From Anaeramoeba flamelloides (taxonomy: Eukaryota > Metamonada > Anaeramoebidae), in assembly GCA_027625915.1 (NCBI GenBank), contig JANTQA010000023.1, positions 17,298,001 to 17,362,000 on the forward strand: a stretch of 64,000 bases of DNA, in the 5' to 3' direction. The translations under genes were made by a program, and so were the position numbers. Each line of letters begins with the position of its first letter. Position 1 is the stretch's first letter. Shown piece by piece: positions 11,476-28,209 of this stretch. A model generated the notes under the pieces. That model worked only from the letters and a program-made list of their open reading frames with translations, was not told the DNA's origin and did no database searches.

Positions 11476-13178
11476 AAAAAAAAACCAATAGTTATTAAAA
11501 TAAAAAACATAAAAAAAGTTGAAAAACCTCACAAAAAAGTCAACCTGGGTTATTGAAACAACTGTAAATCATAATTTTTTTGAAAAATAAAATATCTTTT
11601 TATAAATTCTATTAGTTTTATTTAGGGTTTCTTGATCATAATTAAACTGATTGTTTTCAAGTTTTTTTTAATAATTCATTAATAACCGTTATTAGAACAT
11701 ATGAGAAATTTAAAATTATGGAGCAAACTTAGTGGGATTGCAAATAGTAATCTTCTTATTAAAATTACCATTTTATTTTCAATAATTTCTTTGTGGTCAA
11801 CCAATTATTTTGGGAGTAAAATTCAAGAATTTCAAACACTGTATTATTATTAAAAATCATAATTTTTCATTTTGTTCAATAAGAAAAAGTATTTCTCTGG
11901 TATTTTTTACTTTTGGTTTTTGAGATTTAAATGGGATTAATGTTTCAAGAGATCAATTATTTTTCAATTCCTCAATAATTAAGAGATTTATAGTTATTAA
12001 TGTACTCAAAAAATAAATAGAATAAAAAAGTACACAATAAAAAAATAGAAATCTCAAATTCTGTGTTTCTTCGTTTGAAAAATCTATTTGAAAAAGAAAA
12101 ATTTTTCCCCTTTCTTTTATAAAAAAATTTGCAAAACTACATTCAGATTTAACTTATAAATTGAATTTCACCAAGCTTCAAGAGTAGCCAAATCGTATTG
12201 CTTTCAATTAGAAAGGCGTTATTTTTTTCGTTAAAGGATTTTATCTTTTTGAAATGGTCGCTTTTTCAAGATTCTTATGGTGTCTCTGAATTTTTACTCT
12301 TTTTGTTTTACAAAAGTAGTTTTAGATTGGTTTGGAAAGAATGAGAAAATGGGTTGAAGAAACGGTTTTCATTATTTTACGATTTTGTTTTTTTTGATTT
12401 TAGAAACTTTGGGGTGTTAAGTTAAAATTTTATATATTCTCTTTTCAATTTAATTTTACTTTCTTTTTTTTTTTTCGAAGAAAAATGCAAAAATTAAGAA
12501 AAAAATCGAATATAATAAACAAACCAGCTTATACGATTACAGTTTCTTTTTTTTTTCTGATTTTTCTTTCATCAAAATTTGCATTTTTTGAAAAAATTGA
12601 GTAAATACAAAAGGACAAATTTGAGAATTCTAGAATAATTTGGGTTCATAAACTTTATTTTTTTTTTTCTTGAATTTTAGAAAAGAAAATTAAATGAAGG
12701 AAAAAAATTTCCTTTTTTCTGTGTTTTGATCAAAAATACAATATGATCAATTCCAAACTTTCAAGTGATATTCTACAGAAACATTTGTTATCTTAATAAT
12801 TTCTCCACTTTAATGTTTTTAACTGACGTCACTAAAATCCTCACGAAATTGGAATATTTGTTTATTTATCAAGAAAAACCAAAATAATGAGAAAAAACAC
12901 TAAATACAATGTTTATTTTTCAGGAAATGAATTATATTTTGTGACGTGTTTTTATCTTCTCATAAAAAAAAAAAATACTAACTTTCCAAAATAAAAAAAA
13001 AATTAAAAAAAAGAATTTGATAAAATAAATATTCATTTTTTTTTTTTAATTCAAACCTATAACCCTCCCTTCTAACATGTTTTTTAACAACAATTTTAAT
13101 AACTTTTATTATAATTTCAATTTTTTCAACCAGAATTAAAAATCTACCCTAATAATTCAATCATATCTACCAAAACCT
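11476..13178. other. Gene-free region and 5' flank of the 13.2-kb gene
   Basis: No coding frame is visible. Near its right end are two TGACG sites, a palindromic TGACGTCA (12824-12831) and TGACGTG (12942-12948), 230-355 bp upstream of the next start codon. Confidence 0.45.
12824..12831. promoter_or_regulatory. CRE/bZIP-type palindrome TGACGTCA
   Basis: A perfect 8-bp palindrome of the CREB/ATF bZIP consensus, in sequence where C and G are rare. A half-site variant, TGACGTG, follows at 12942. Location about 350 bp upstream of the ATG at 13179 is compatible with a promoter element. Regulatory function is inferred only from the motif. Confidence 0.3.
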
Positions 13179-13991
13179 ATGACTATATCCACAAACCACT
13201 CCCTTTTTGAAACGCAAACATTTGTTCATCCTAATAAAATAACAAGCAAGATCGAAAAACAATTAAGGCTCAAAGGCACAAAGCGCACGAGATCCAAGAA
13301 GCAGAAGATCCACCAAAAAAGAATCAAGAAGCCATCTACCATTGTGTTCCTCTCAAACAGCTATACGCTTCAAGAGGCCACGCAATCCCATCTCCAAGTT
13401 AAGGAATGCATGTTTGTTTACACATCAAAGTACTTACACGTGAACAATTTTGTAGCATACAAGCAATTTAAAGATTTCACATTATGTGACGGTGCTATTA
13501 AAATCCGCGACTCTGAGAATGCAGGAGGAACATCCATCATATCTGAGGCGTTATCTTTTGAGGTGCTTTACAAAATGTTCAATGCAAAGCTCCTTTCAAC
13601 AGAAAATGAGATTGTCTACTACCCCATCGGTAAAATAACAGATTATGCTGTCCAAGTTTCAAATCACGAAAACACTGTCACCTTAGGCGTCTCTGTAACA
13701 CGTGCAATGAAATATAAGGGCGCCTTTGCAAGAGAGGACGCTATCCGTCTTTTAGAAAAAAAATTGTTTGGTGTAATATGCTCTTCTGAAAACGCAAGCT
13801 ATCCTAAATTTGCAAAACAAATTTTACACATTTGGAGTATCGACCAGAACACTGCAAACATCTTGAAGGATGTCTACGAAAACGAAATTTCAAATTACTA
13901 CAAACACAATACAATCGTAATAATCACCGTCAGTAAGAACACAGATTCTTTGTTTTGGGAAAAAAGTTCAACAAAATTAAGAAATTTTTAA
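13179..13991 (+). CDS. Conserved protein with PD-(D/E)XK nuclease-like core, single exon
   Basis: An intact 270-residue frame from a true ATG with no visible intron. Residues 30-52 are a very basic tract (KGTKRTRSKKQKIHQKRIKK) that could be a nuclear localisation or nucleic-acid-binding segment. The core (about 100-255) contains GGTSIISEALSFEVL (E123), TENEIVYYP, ITDYAV (D155), LGVSVTRAMKY and KQILHIW. The order Glu-helix, Asp at a strand end, then a strand with an S-x-T-R motif resembles the PD-(D/E)XK restriction-nuclease fold with a degenerate E-x-K. This is an inference from pattern, not a family assignment. The body is visibly less AT-rich than surrounding DNA and uses many C-ending codons (AAC, ATC). 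That fits strong expression, or acquisition of an intronless gene. Substrate and pathway are unknown. Confidence 0.7.
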   Translation: MTISTNHSLFETQTFVHPNKITSKIEKQLRLKGTKRTRSKKQKIHQKRIKKPSTIVFLSNSYTLQEATQSHLQVKECMFVYTSKYLHVNNFVAYKQFKDFTLCDGAIKIRDSENAGGTSIISEALSFEVLYKMFNAKLLSTENEIVYYPIGKITDYAVQVSNHENTVTLGVSVTRAMKYKGAFAREDAIRLLEKKLFGVICSSENASYPKFAKQILHIWSIDQNTANILKDVYENEISNYYKHNTIVIITVSKNTDSLFWEKSSTKLRNF

Positions 13992-14516
13992 AAAACTCGA
14001 ACTATCTTTCGATTCAATGATGATTAGTATTTCATTGGAATAATAGTAGAACATTAGTATTAAGATTATACTTTTTGTTTTTATGTTAGTTTTTTTCTGA
14101 TTTAACCCCTTAAATTGAGATATATTTTTTTTTTTTTTCATAAAATATCGTAATCAAATCCTCCAAAGAGTAAAAATAATCAAAAAAAAAAAAAAAATTT
14201 AGGAATTTATTAATTAATTTTAGTTATCCTTTTATTTTTAATTTTTATTTTAGAACTTTAAAAATAAAGAAAAAAAAAAGTTTTTAATTTGTTTTTTTAT
14301 ATTTTATTAATTTTTTCTTTTAACTTGGTTTTTGCAAGGAGTTTTTCAATTTTTATTTTCTTATTTAATGAGAATCTCATAAAAATGTTGTAAAATTTTT
14401 TTAAATAGGTATTGATTAGATCCAGATCCTTTAGTTTTTAAAAATTACCAGAAAGTAATTTTCAATCAGATAGATGGTGGATATAAGATTTATTTCAGAT
14501 TCATTTTTGTTTCTTG
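13992..14516. other. 3' flank, AT-rich, nothing recognised
   Basis: T- and A-homopolymers downstream of the gene ending at 13991. No gene or repeat was identified. Confidence 0.45.
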
Positions 14517-14741
14517 TAAGCCAAATTTCAAAATTAGGGGAAAATTTTATTATTATTATTTTTTTCTTTCTTTATTTGTCTCTAAAAAAATAAAATCATT
14601 AAACTGTATTTTTATTTATTCAAATATATTTGCCGTTATCTCTAAAAACTTTAGTAAAATACATTATTATTCAAAAAAAAAAACAATTAAACAAATTTTT
14701 TTCTGATGAAAAATCTGCCCCTATTTTTGAAATTTAGCTTA
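14517..14741 (+). repeat. Family D MITE, intact copy (D2)
   Basis: About 225 bp. Left 'TAAGCCAAATTTCAAAATTA' and right 'CCCCTATTTTTGAAATTTAG' are inverted repeats. It serves as the uninterrupted reference showing the insertion in D1. It is non-coding. Confidence 0.75.
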
Positions 14742-15156
14742 TTTTTTCTTTTAAAGTATTAACATGTGAGAATAGATTTTATCAATATTAAATTATGTAG
14801 TAATTGTATGCAAATGTTATTGTTACTCAATAGTTCCAAGCAATACAAAAAATCAATTATAAATACTATTGAAGACAACAAATTAAATGATAATTTTTTA
14901 TGGATCACAATTAAAAATTATCATTTTCGTAATTTTTTATTTAATTATTTTACCAGATCTAAAAACAAAAACCAAAAATAGTCAACCTCATCATTTACAA
15001 ATCAAATGTTTAGAATATTCTAATAACAACAATTGTTGTAATATTTTAATTTCAAGATATTCTCAATAATTATTTACCGAAAAAACATGAATTTTATTGT
15101 ATTTATTTCATTTCAAAGTCTTTTTTTAACATCAATATAAACTCCATTTCAAAATC
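14742..15156. other. Gene-free spacer
   Basis: Two overlapping short frames (14766-14981, 14887-15069) show no family features and very AT-biased codons. I see nothing else. Confidence 0.35.
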
Positions 15157-15362
15157 ATTGGCTCATTAAAAATTAAATTTATAAATAAAAATTTTAATCA
15201 ATTGAAGTTATCTATTATTATAAAAAAATTACTATTTTAATATTCAGTCCTATACACTAGTAAAAATTTTTTTCATCTAAAAATTAAATAAAAAAACCAA
15301 AAAAAAAAAAATAAAAAAAAAAATCGGGGCCATTTATTATGAAATTTAGTTTATTTCCAATA
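15157..15362 (+). repeat. Family E repeat (E1)
   Basis: It aligns with 61452-61955. Shared landmarks are 'TTGAAGTTATCTATTAT' and 'TTTATTATGAAATTTAGTTT'. E1 lacks the roughly 290 bp present inside E2. It is non-coding. Confidence 0.6.
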
Positions 15363-15876
15363 TGCGACAATATTTTTTTCAAAATAATCTATTTATTAAT
15401 TATTTAATTGTCATTTTAAAAATGAATTTTTATAAAATAATCCATCTTCTGTGAGAAAAATGGGGAAGTTATTTTTTAAAACATCTTTTGACTGATGAAT
15501 AAACCTTTAAACTTGTGGTAAAATGATTTTTTTTTTGAAATTGTTTTTTTTTTACTACTACAAAGATCATTTGTCAATTCTTGTGATAAACTTTTATTAC
15601 TATTTTACTAATCAAATTTTTAGAGACATTGTAACAATGTTTAAGTAATTTTATTTTACATAAAAAGGCAGCTTATTATGATTTTAGACTTGTACTTTCT
15701 AGATACTGACACATAAATACATAACTCATTACGATTTTTTGTTTTACTTGTCCTTTCCATCTCTTTCAAGGACGTAAAACAACTTCAAACACCAATAAAA
15801 ACAATATAAGGCTTTTAGATGTATTTTCTATTATTGAATCATCTTTTAAGAATCAGAAAATCTTTTTTCTATCATA
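15363..15876. other. Gene-free spacer
   Basis: Nothing recognised between repeats E1 and B1. Confidence 0.4.
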
Positions 15877-16073
15877 CAGTCAGTTCCACTTTTAAGGCTC
15901 AAACTTTCAACGAAAAATAAGGCACAAAAAAACTCTCAAATTAAGGCACAAAATTTGGAATTCTTTTTTTTACAATTTATTTTACTAGAATCTGAATATT
16001 GTACCTTAATTTAGGATTTTTATTGTAACTTAAATTTGGTTCAAATTTTGTGTCTTAAAAGTGCAACTGACTG
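15877..16073. repeat. Family B MITE (B1), Tc1/mariner-like ends
   Basis: About 197 bp flanked by TA. Termini are ACAGTCAGTTCCACTTTTAA and its inverse. The interior is almost wholly palindromic (AAGGCACAAAATTTGGAATT region), so the element can fold into one long hairpin. TA duplication with ACAGTC ends is typical of Tc1/mariner-derived MITEs. Other copies are at 26853, 27202 and 36306. Confidence 0.85.
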
Positions 16074-17796
16074 TATAATTAGATAAAAAAAAACTAATTT
16101 CGAATAAATATTCAGTAGAAATATTTGCCTAATAAAAAAAGAAAGAAAAAGGGCAATTTCCAAGAAAAGAAATCAAAAAAATCACAAAACTTGAATATAT
16201 CTTACCTTTCTTACTTTTACTTTGCAGAAACTTTGAAATTTTTGAAAATATTGAAATTGAAGATCTGGATTTTGATCATAGTATAATTTTGAATTCCTTG
16301 ATAAATTACAAAATAAATAAAATTGGAGAACATAAATTTGTTTCATCTTTTAAAAAGTTTTATATTTACAAACTACCGGATCGAATATAAAGTTTATCAT
16401 ACATGTCGACTTTTATGATAGAATATTAATTTAGTGGTCTTATGAATTTTTATTGCTATACAATTATGATAAATGTATTTTTATTAATATAGATCATTCT
16501 GTAAAAAAAATTTGTATTTCTAACAGTTGTGACTAAAAACCTTTATCATCTTTAATTTATAATAATAATAACCATATTCTGTTTTGATTATAATTTGGTT
16601 GAATTAGTTCAAGTTGTTGAAAATCATAAAAAATGAAAGTAAAAAATAAATGATTTAGTTGACAAAATATATTTTTTATTTTGAAAGGTTTTTTTATATA
16701 AAAATTATATTAGTTTTTTTTCGTTGTAAGTTATTTTTCTTTATGGGAATAGGTGATTATGGGAACTGATTATTAATATATATTTGTTTTTTTTTTGATC
16801 AAAATAAAAATAAAAAAATGGATTTTTTTGGAATGGTTCCTTAAAAATAATCAAAATACAAACAAAAAAGTTATGATTTTTAATACACAAATGAAAAAAT
16901 TTGCAAATTAAAATAAAGATTTTTGTTTTGGGTTATTATTATTATTATTAATACTATAACTATTACCATTACCATTATTATTATTAGTATTAGTATTTTG
17001 AATCCTGGCAATTCTCAACAGAATATTTATTAAATCAAATTAATTCACTATAAATTTTAAAAAATATTCCATTTTTTTTTAATAGAATGTCACCTACTAC
17101 CCGAATAACAAGTTATTCTTGATATTTTTATTCAAAGTTAATTAATGGTTCATTCATGGAATATTTATATTATTTTCAAAGGTTTTTGGAAATAAAATTG
17201 TTAAAAAATGAAAATGAATCTTTGAAATTAAAAAAAATGTAAATTTTAAAAAAAAGTTGTAAAAATATCTGTGACTGTCAACTAATTTAATCAATAATCT
17301 ACTTTTTTTACAAAATATAAACAGGGTTAATTTCTAAAAATAGATCTGGGATTTAATATTCAATCAAATATCGGATAAATCTAATTTAGGAAGAATTAGA
17401 AAGAGAAAGGATTGGTCCTCAAATAATGGTTTTATACCCTTAAATTATTCTAATTTCAACTACATTAAATTTGATTAACATTCTTAAAAATGGTTAAATA
17501 ATTAAGTTTTGAAATAGATGATAATAAACGATAATATTGTTGAGATATAATAATATAATAGATTTGAGTAGTATTATTAGTATGCACCCAGTTTTACTCT
17601 TAAGGTACGAACTTATACAAAATTTTAGTAACAAAAAAACCCAAATTAAAATACACTATTCAGAAATTTTTTTACACAAATTATTTTATTTAAATCCAAT
17701 ATTTTTACTTAAAAGAGGATTTTTTGAACTTTAATTGGGTTAAATGTTTGTGTTTAAAAAGTGAAATTAACCGTAGAATTGGTTGATAGATCCTTC
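16074..17796. other. Gene-free AT-rich stretch
   Basis: No gene or clear repeat family. A short ATT-type simple repeat is at about 16935-16950. The frame at 17537-17734 starts at TTG and has no recognisable features. Confidence 0.45.
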
Positions 17797-19027
17797 AATA
17801 AAGTAAGCACATTTTACCATTTTTGAAAAATTTTAATTGTGAGAACCTCACCGAAAAAATATTTTTTGAGTGTCATAAAATTTACAAATTTTAAATCAAA
17901 AGATTGTTCATAACTCTTATAGTGGAAAGAAGAAGAACCCAATACAAATCAAAGTTTTTGTCTTTAAATTTTTCTATTTTTAGAATATTTATTTGGTTGA
18001 AATCTTAGTTTTGTGAAATTTTGTTTTGAACTGAGCAACGTTTTCTTCGGAATAGTTAAAATGGTTCAAAGTGCAAAAAAGCACAATAGACTAAATAATG
18101 AACTTTTTAAAATAAATAATATACAATTTTAGAATAATGCACGAAAGATAACCTTTCCAATTAAATCCACTGAAATAAAAAAAAAAAAAAAAAATTTAAG
18201 ATTGTATTTGAGAAGATTTTTTTCATCTGAATTTTTAAAATCTGATTTAGAATAAGCAAGCAATTACCTTGAATCACTTTACTAGTTCTGATTTATTTCT
18301 ATTTCATAAAACCAAATTTTTTTTCAATTTTATTTTCCGTCTTCTTTTTTCAAATATTTTTATCAAACCAAAACCAAAACAAAGTAGACTATTTCAAAAA
18401 TTAAAGAAAAGGAGTTGAATATATTGAAATTAAAAAACAGTCATAAAATATTCAACTCAGACTCAAATAAAATATGGTTAAACAATTTCAATAAACATTC
18501 ATGATTATTTTGGGTTCTAACAATTCTACTGTAAAATAAATAATTTAATTCCAAATAAAACGAATTTGTCCAATAAATCTATATTTCTAAGGAATAACTT
18601 TCAAAAATAACCTATTTTCTTTTACCAAATTTACATTTAGATAAATTAAATAAAAATTTGGATAAAAATCTATAATTAGAAATTTTGTTTAAAAAATAAA
18701 TTAATTTTTTCTCAATAAAAATTTAATTAAAAAGTTTTCTCATGAAGAATTAAAAATATAATTGAACCATAAATTATTCATTGTGCAGATGATAACAGAT
18801 AGGACAAAGAAATAAATATTTTTTTCGCATTTTTTCTTTGATCAATTTTTTCATTTTTTTGATTTCCAGTTTTTTAATAGGTATGAAAATAGATTATCCT
18901 AGGATACAACCCCCACCAGATATTTCTGAAAACATTCATTTATTTAATTCAAGAAATGATTTTAAAGATTCGATTTAAAATAAACCAACATAAGTCAAAA
19001 TTGTTTAAAATATGCTTACCCCCTTAA
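17797..19027 (+). repeat. Family A element (A2)
   Basis: About 1.23 kb, collinear with A1. The left end has drifted (TAAAGTAAGCACATTTTACC) and the right end is GCTTACCCCCTTAA. The conserved internal hairpin is at about 18410-18465 with stem GAGTTGAAT/ATTCAACTC. It is non-coding. Confidence 0.75.
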
Positions 19028-19379
19028 AAATATTTTTTCTCTTATTTATAATCCCCTATGCAAATTCTATTTATAAAACTTAACAATTGAAATAACTCTT
19101 TTTTTCATTTTACCAAAAGAATTTTGATGATGTTGATCAAACAAAACAACCAAATTTTCCCACACAAAACAATTGATATTTATTTTTATTAAATTAATTT
19201 GAATTTTACACGAATAAACAGAAAAAGAATTCAAAAACTCTACAACCGAGTAATTTCCTTTTCCAAAATTGTCTTTTGAATCTCATAATATTTTGAATAA
19301 ATAGAAGAATATTCATTTTTTTCATTTATTATTCTTTAAATAACTTTTCTCTTGAAAAGAGAATTTTTTTTGAATCAAA
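19028..19379 (+). other. 5' flank of the PAS-RGS-DUF547 gene
   Basis: AT-rich spacer between A2 and the start ATG; presumably promoter and 5' UTR. No distinct motif is visible. Confidence 0.4.
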
Positions 19380-24410
<5,031 letters not shown>

Positions 24411-24508
24411 TGACATTTTGATTTTTTTTTTTTTTAATTAATTTAAAAATAAATTATTTATTTATAAGAATTGCTTTCTTTCTTCTTTTCTTTTATTCTC
24501 TTCTCTTC

Positions 24509-24541
<33 letters not shown>

Positions 24542-24619
24542 CTTTTCTTTTCTTCTCTTTATTTTTCTCCTATTTTTGTTCAATGAAAAGAGATTTTATT
24601 TAAGTTATATATATATATA
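24411..24619. repeat. Pyrimidine tract and short TA repeat downstream of the RGS gene
   Basis: A CTTTT/CTCTT-type pyrimidine run at 24476-24570 on the plus strand, then a short TA run at 24607-24618. It lies in the 3' flank and may belong to the 3' UTR. Confidence 0.6.
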
Positions 24620-25206
24620 AGGTATTTTCAAAAAATTGGGGGTATTTTTTTTAAAATTTCATAAAAAATAATCTTTGTTAATGGATTTTTTCATTAATTG
24701 GCAATACCAAATTAAGTTTAATATTAATACTGATTGAATAAATGGTCAATGTGTTTATTTCTAAATATGTTTGTAGAAATATTTCCAAAAAATGAAAAAA
24801 AAAAATAGCACTTTTTTGGAGAAAACAATATACGACCAATTTCAATAAAAAACTGGAAATATGGAAAAGGGCACAAATGATTATTAGAAACCTTAAAATG
24901 TAGCTATATATTTTCAATTCTATTTGTTAATTTTTTGAGATTAAAAAAGTTATGAAAATGATTTTTTTGATCCAAAATAAAATAATAATAACCAATTTTC
25001 GCTCATGAAAAATATCAGATAAAATCAAGATCAGAAAATTTAATATCTTTTATTTATGTAATTCAATACTAAGAAACAAATTGAATTATTATCAAGAATA
25101 TATAAATGGTGGTTAATGATTTTGGATGTTTAAATACTTTTTTGAAGATAGAGTTTAAAAGATATATTTTAAAATAAATTTGCCCTACTTTCTTGGAAAT
25201 AGCTTC
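24620..25206 (+). repeat. Family I element (I1)
   Basis: About 590 bp with inverted ends GGTATTTTCAAAAAATTGGG and the inverse of GCTATTTCCAAGAAAGTAGG. It aligns closely to I2 (28210-28795): 'TTGGCAATACCAAATTAAGT', 'AAAACTGGAAATATGGAAA'. The minus frame inside (24678-24917) is not credible. Confidence 0.75.
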
Positions 25207-25580
25207 TATATATTTACTTTGAAGACATTTTAAATTTTAATTATTAGTTTAAAACTGATAAAAAAAAATTGTACTTATTATTATTATTATTAAGAAAGGA
25301 GTCTAAATTGGACGTTAGGTGTCTTATATTAAATTTATGAAAGGGTGTTTAATTGTAAAATCATAGATTTTAGATTTGTCCCTGAACAAAACAATTTTAC
25401 AGTAAAATCATTTACTATTAATATATTCAGTTTTTTTTTCTTTTAATTTATTTGGAAGGATTAATCTATGATTTTTATAGGAAGGATCTACTCATAATAA
25501 ATGATCAATATTTCTCTCTTATTTTTGATATTAATATTTTAAACATTAAGGACAAAAATGATTTGATTTGTTTTTGATTA

Positions 25581-26515
25581 TAAGCTAAATTTCAAAAATA
25601 GGGTCATCATTAGTATTTTCTAAATTATTGGTATGTGTTTTGTGTTAACCAAATATTCTGAACCCAATATCTTTTAAAAGTCATTATTGAATATTTAATA
25701 TCAAGAAACAATCTTCTTTTAATGAAAATTTCCCAAACTTGAATTCATTTTTTTGCAATTTTTCTTTCAAAATGATTCCATATTTTTATTTTTATGTTGA
25801 ATGAACAAGAACATTTTTGTAAAACGTTAATATTCAAGAGATGAGATTAATTAGCATTGGAGAAAGGGATTGTAAAATTCAAAGAAAGTAAAACACCCAA
25901 GAAGTGTTTGCTTCGAAAACAAGTATCAACCAAATTTGCTTTAATGAGTTACAATGGTTCCTTGAAAAGTGAAGAAATAGCAAGATCAAATAAGATCTTC
26001 TTTTCTCTTTCATTTGGAGACAATGTGATGAATGTGATCGTATTCATTTTATCTTTGAGTTCTTTGTTGTACATTCAAAAAATTGGTTTTGTTTTCGTTT
26101 TCTTTTCTTTTTCTTTTTCTTTTTCTTTTTCTTTCTTTTGTTGAGATTCTTTTTATCTTGAAAAAGGTACCAAGGAAAGTTTGGGTTGATACCAAATGGG
26201 TGAATAGTAAAAATCTGATAACTCTGATGGAAAGTTGTTTCAAAAGGTTCTTGGAAGCAATGGTGAATCTTAAATGGATAATTTTAAGATGAAAAATCAT
26301 TTCAAAAATAGGGTCAGATTTATTTTTTTCTTAATGGGTTTCTTTTCTCTATTCTTTTATTAGAAATAATAATTAAAACAGAAAAGGGTGTTTTAGACAG
26401 TTATTTTTTAGTTTTAAGTTCTGATTTTTCTGGGCTGAGTTTTGGTATTCACTAAATGAGAAACTACATTTTTTTTTCAATCAAAAATTTGCCCCTATTT
26501 TTGAAATTAAACTTA
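25581..26515 (+). repeat. Family D long element (D3) with an uncertain internal coding remnant
   Basis: Ends TAAGCTAAATTTCAAAAATA and the inverse of TAAGTTTAATTTCAAAAATA match the D1/D2 MITE ends, but the interior is about 900 bp. It contains a less AT-rich stretch (25857-26290) with open frames (first starting at TTG: KGIVKFKESKTPKK…; later VPRKVWVDTKWVNSKN) broken by a CTTTTT repeat at 26099-26137. This could be the decayed remnant of a transposase, or captured host sequence. I recognise no family motif. Confidence 0.5.
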
Positions 26516-26852
26516 TAGTAATATTTATTTAAACATTTCTTAATTGTTCTGAATTTTAGAATTATGGAATTTGATTAATAAATTATTTATTTTTTATTTA
26601 TGATATTTATTTTTTTTTTTATTATTTTAAAATGTTCTTGTGAAGTTTATTATTTACTATTATTCAAAAAAATACAGAAGACAGTTTGATTTTGATTTTT
26701 AAATTTTGGAATTTTTTTTTCATTTTTTATTTAGGAAGAAGTGTAAAATACACTTGAAGTGTTTTTCTACTTAAATTTTCTGAAAGAAAATTAAGTATAA
26801 AATCATAAATTTCACTTTTATTCAAGGGAAAGACATAGAAAAATTTTCTTTA

Positions 26853-27051
26853 CAGTCAGTTTCACTTTTAAGGCACAAACTTTCAACGAAATTTAAGGCA
26901 CAAAAAAAATCTCAAATTAAGGCACAAAATTTGGAATTTTTTTTTTTTACAATTTATTTTACTAGAATTTGGATTTTGTGCTTTAATTTGAGATTTTTTT
27001 TTGTGCCTAAAATTTCGTTGAAAGTTTGTGCCTTAAAAGTGAAACTGACTG
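26853..27051. repeat. Family B MITE (B2)
   Basis: About 199 bp with near-perfect ACAGTCAGTTTCACTTTTAA termini, TA on both sides and a hairpin-forming palindrome. It is very similar to B3, 150 bp away. Confidence 0.9.
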
Positions 27052-27201
27052 TATAGTTAAAAAGTAAAAATAGAAATAAATAATTCTAAAAAAATATTAA
27101 TTTCTTTTCCAAGAAATTTACTTAAGGAAAATGATTTCATGTTAAAAAAGTGAGATTTTAGACCAAAAAAAACTCTTAAAAGATTTCCATAATTCCATTT
27201 A

Positions 27202-27397
27202 CAGTCAGTTTCACTTTTAAGGCACAAACTTTCAACGAAATTTAAGGCACAAAAAAAATCTCAAATTAAAGCACAAAATTCAGATTCTAGTAAAATAAAT
27301 TGTAAAAAATAAAATTCCAAATTTTGTGCCTTAATTTGAGATTTTTTTGTGCCTTAAATTTAGTTGAAAGTTTGTGCCTTAAAAGTGAAACTGACTG
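27202..27397. repeat. Family B MITE (B3)
   Basis: About 196 bp with termini ACAGTCAGTTTCACTTTTAA and inverse, flanked by TA. Its central T-run and 'CTAGTAAAATAAATTGTAAA' are reversed relative to B2, so the two copies lie in opposite orientation. Confidence 0.9.
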
Positions 27398-28209
27398 TAA
27401 ATTTACCTACTAAGAATTTCTTTTTAAAAAAAATGGTAAATTTCCATAAATAACCCAAATATAGTTTTTTTAGATCCTCTCATAATTTAATTTTAATCTT
27501 ATAAAATGTATATTTCGGTTCAAATAAATACAAAGCGATTTACCAAGTTCTTCGAATTATTTTTTATGAGAAACTTTATATTTTCTTGACTCTTCTATAC
27601 GGAGATATTTATTATGAAGTTTTGTTTAAAATTATTTAGAAACAAAAAAATTTTTAATTTTATATATCCTAATCCATCTTTTTTTTGAAAATTTTACTTG
27701 CTCTGAAATGATTTCAAATCCCAGAATTTCGAATTTTTTTTTTAGAGTTTATTCTTCTTTTAAAAATTGATTTCCTGTTTTGGTTATTATAGCTTCAGTT
27801 TTGTGAACGATATTTGTGGATGGTGGGTTAATTGTTAAAAAATTTGTGATTTTTTTTATTTATCCAAACATCAACTGAGATTAAAATCGTTTTGAAACAG
27901 ATTATAAATAACTAGTCCCTAATATATTTGGCTAATGAATATTAATAAGAACATTTGTATTTTTAATCCCTTGACGAATTTTTTTTATTAAATAACTATA
28001 TTATCTTTTACTTTTTTGAATTTTTTTTTTTAAGTGTTTCTATTTTTCTAACCAAATTCCCAAATATTTTAAGTTGTATAATTGATTTCATTTTAAAGTT
28101 TTAAATATATTTGGATTCATTTCACAAAAATAATAAATTTTTTAAATTATTATTAAAATTTGGTCAATTTCTGATACGTTTTCTTTCATTATCAAAATCA
28201 AATCATCTG
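27398..28209. other. Gene-free spacer
   Basis: Nothing coding and no clear repeat between B3 and I2. Confidence 0.45.

Noticed and set aside
25857-26292. Gene inside D3
   Set aside because: First frame starts at TTG, runs into a CTTTTT repeat, and no family signals are visible; kept only as a possible remnant within the repeat.
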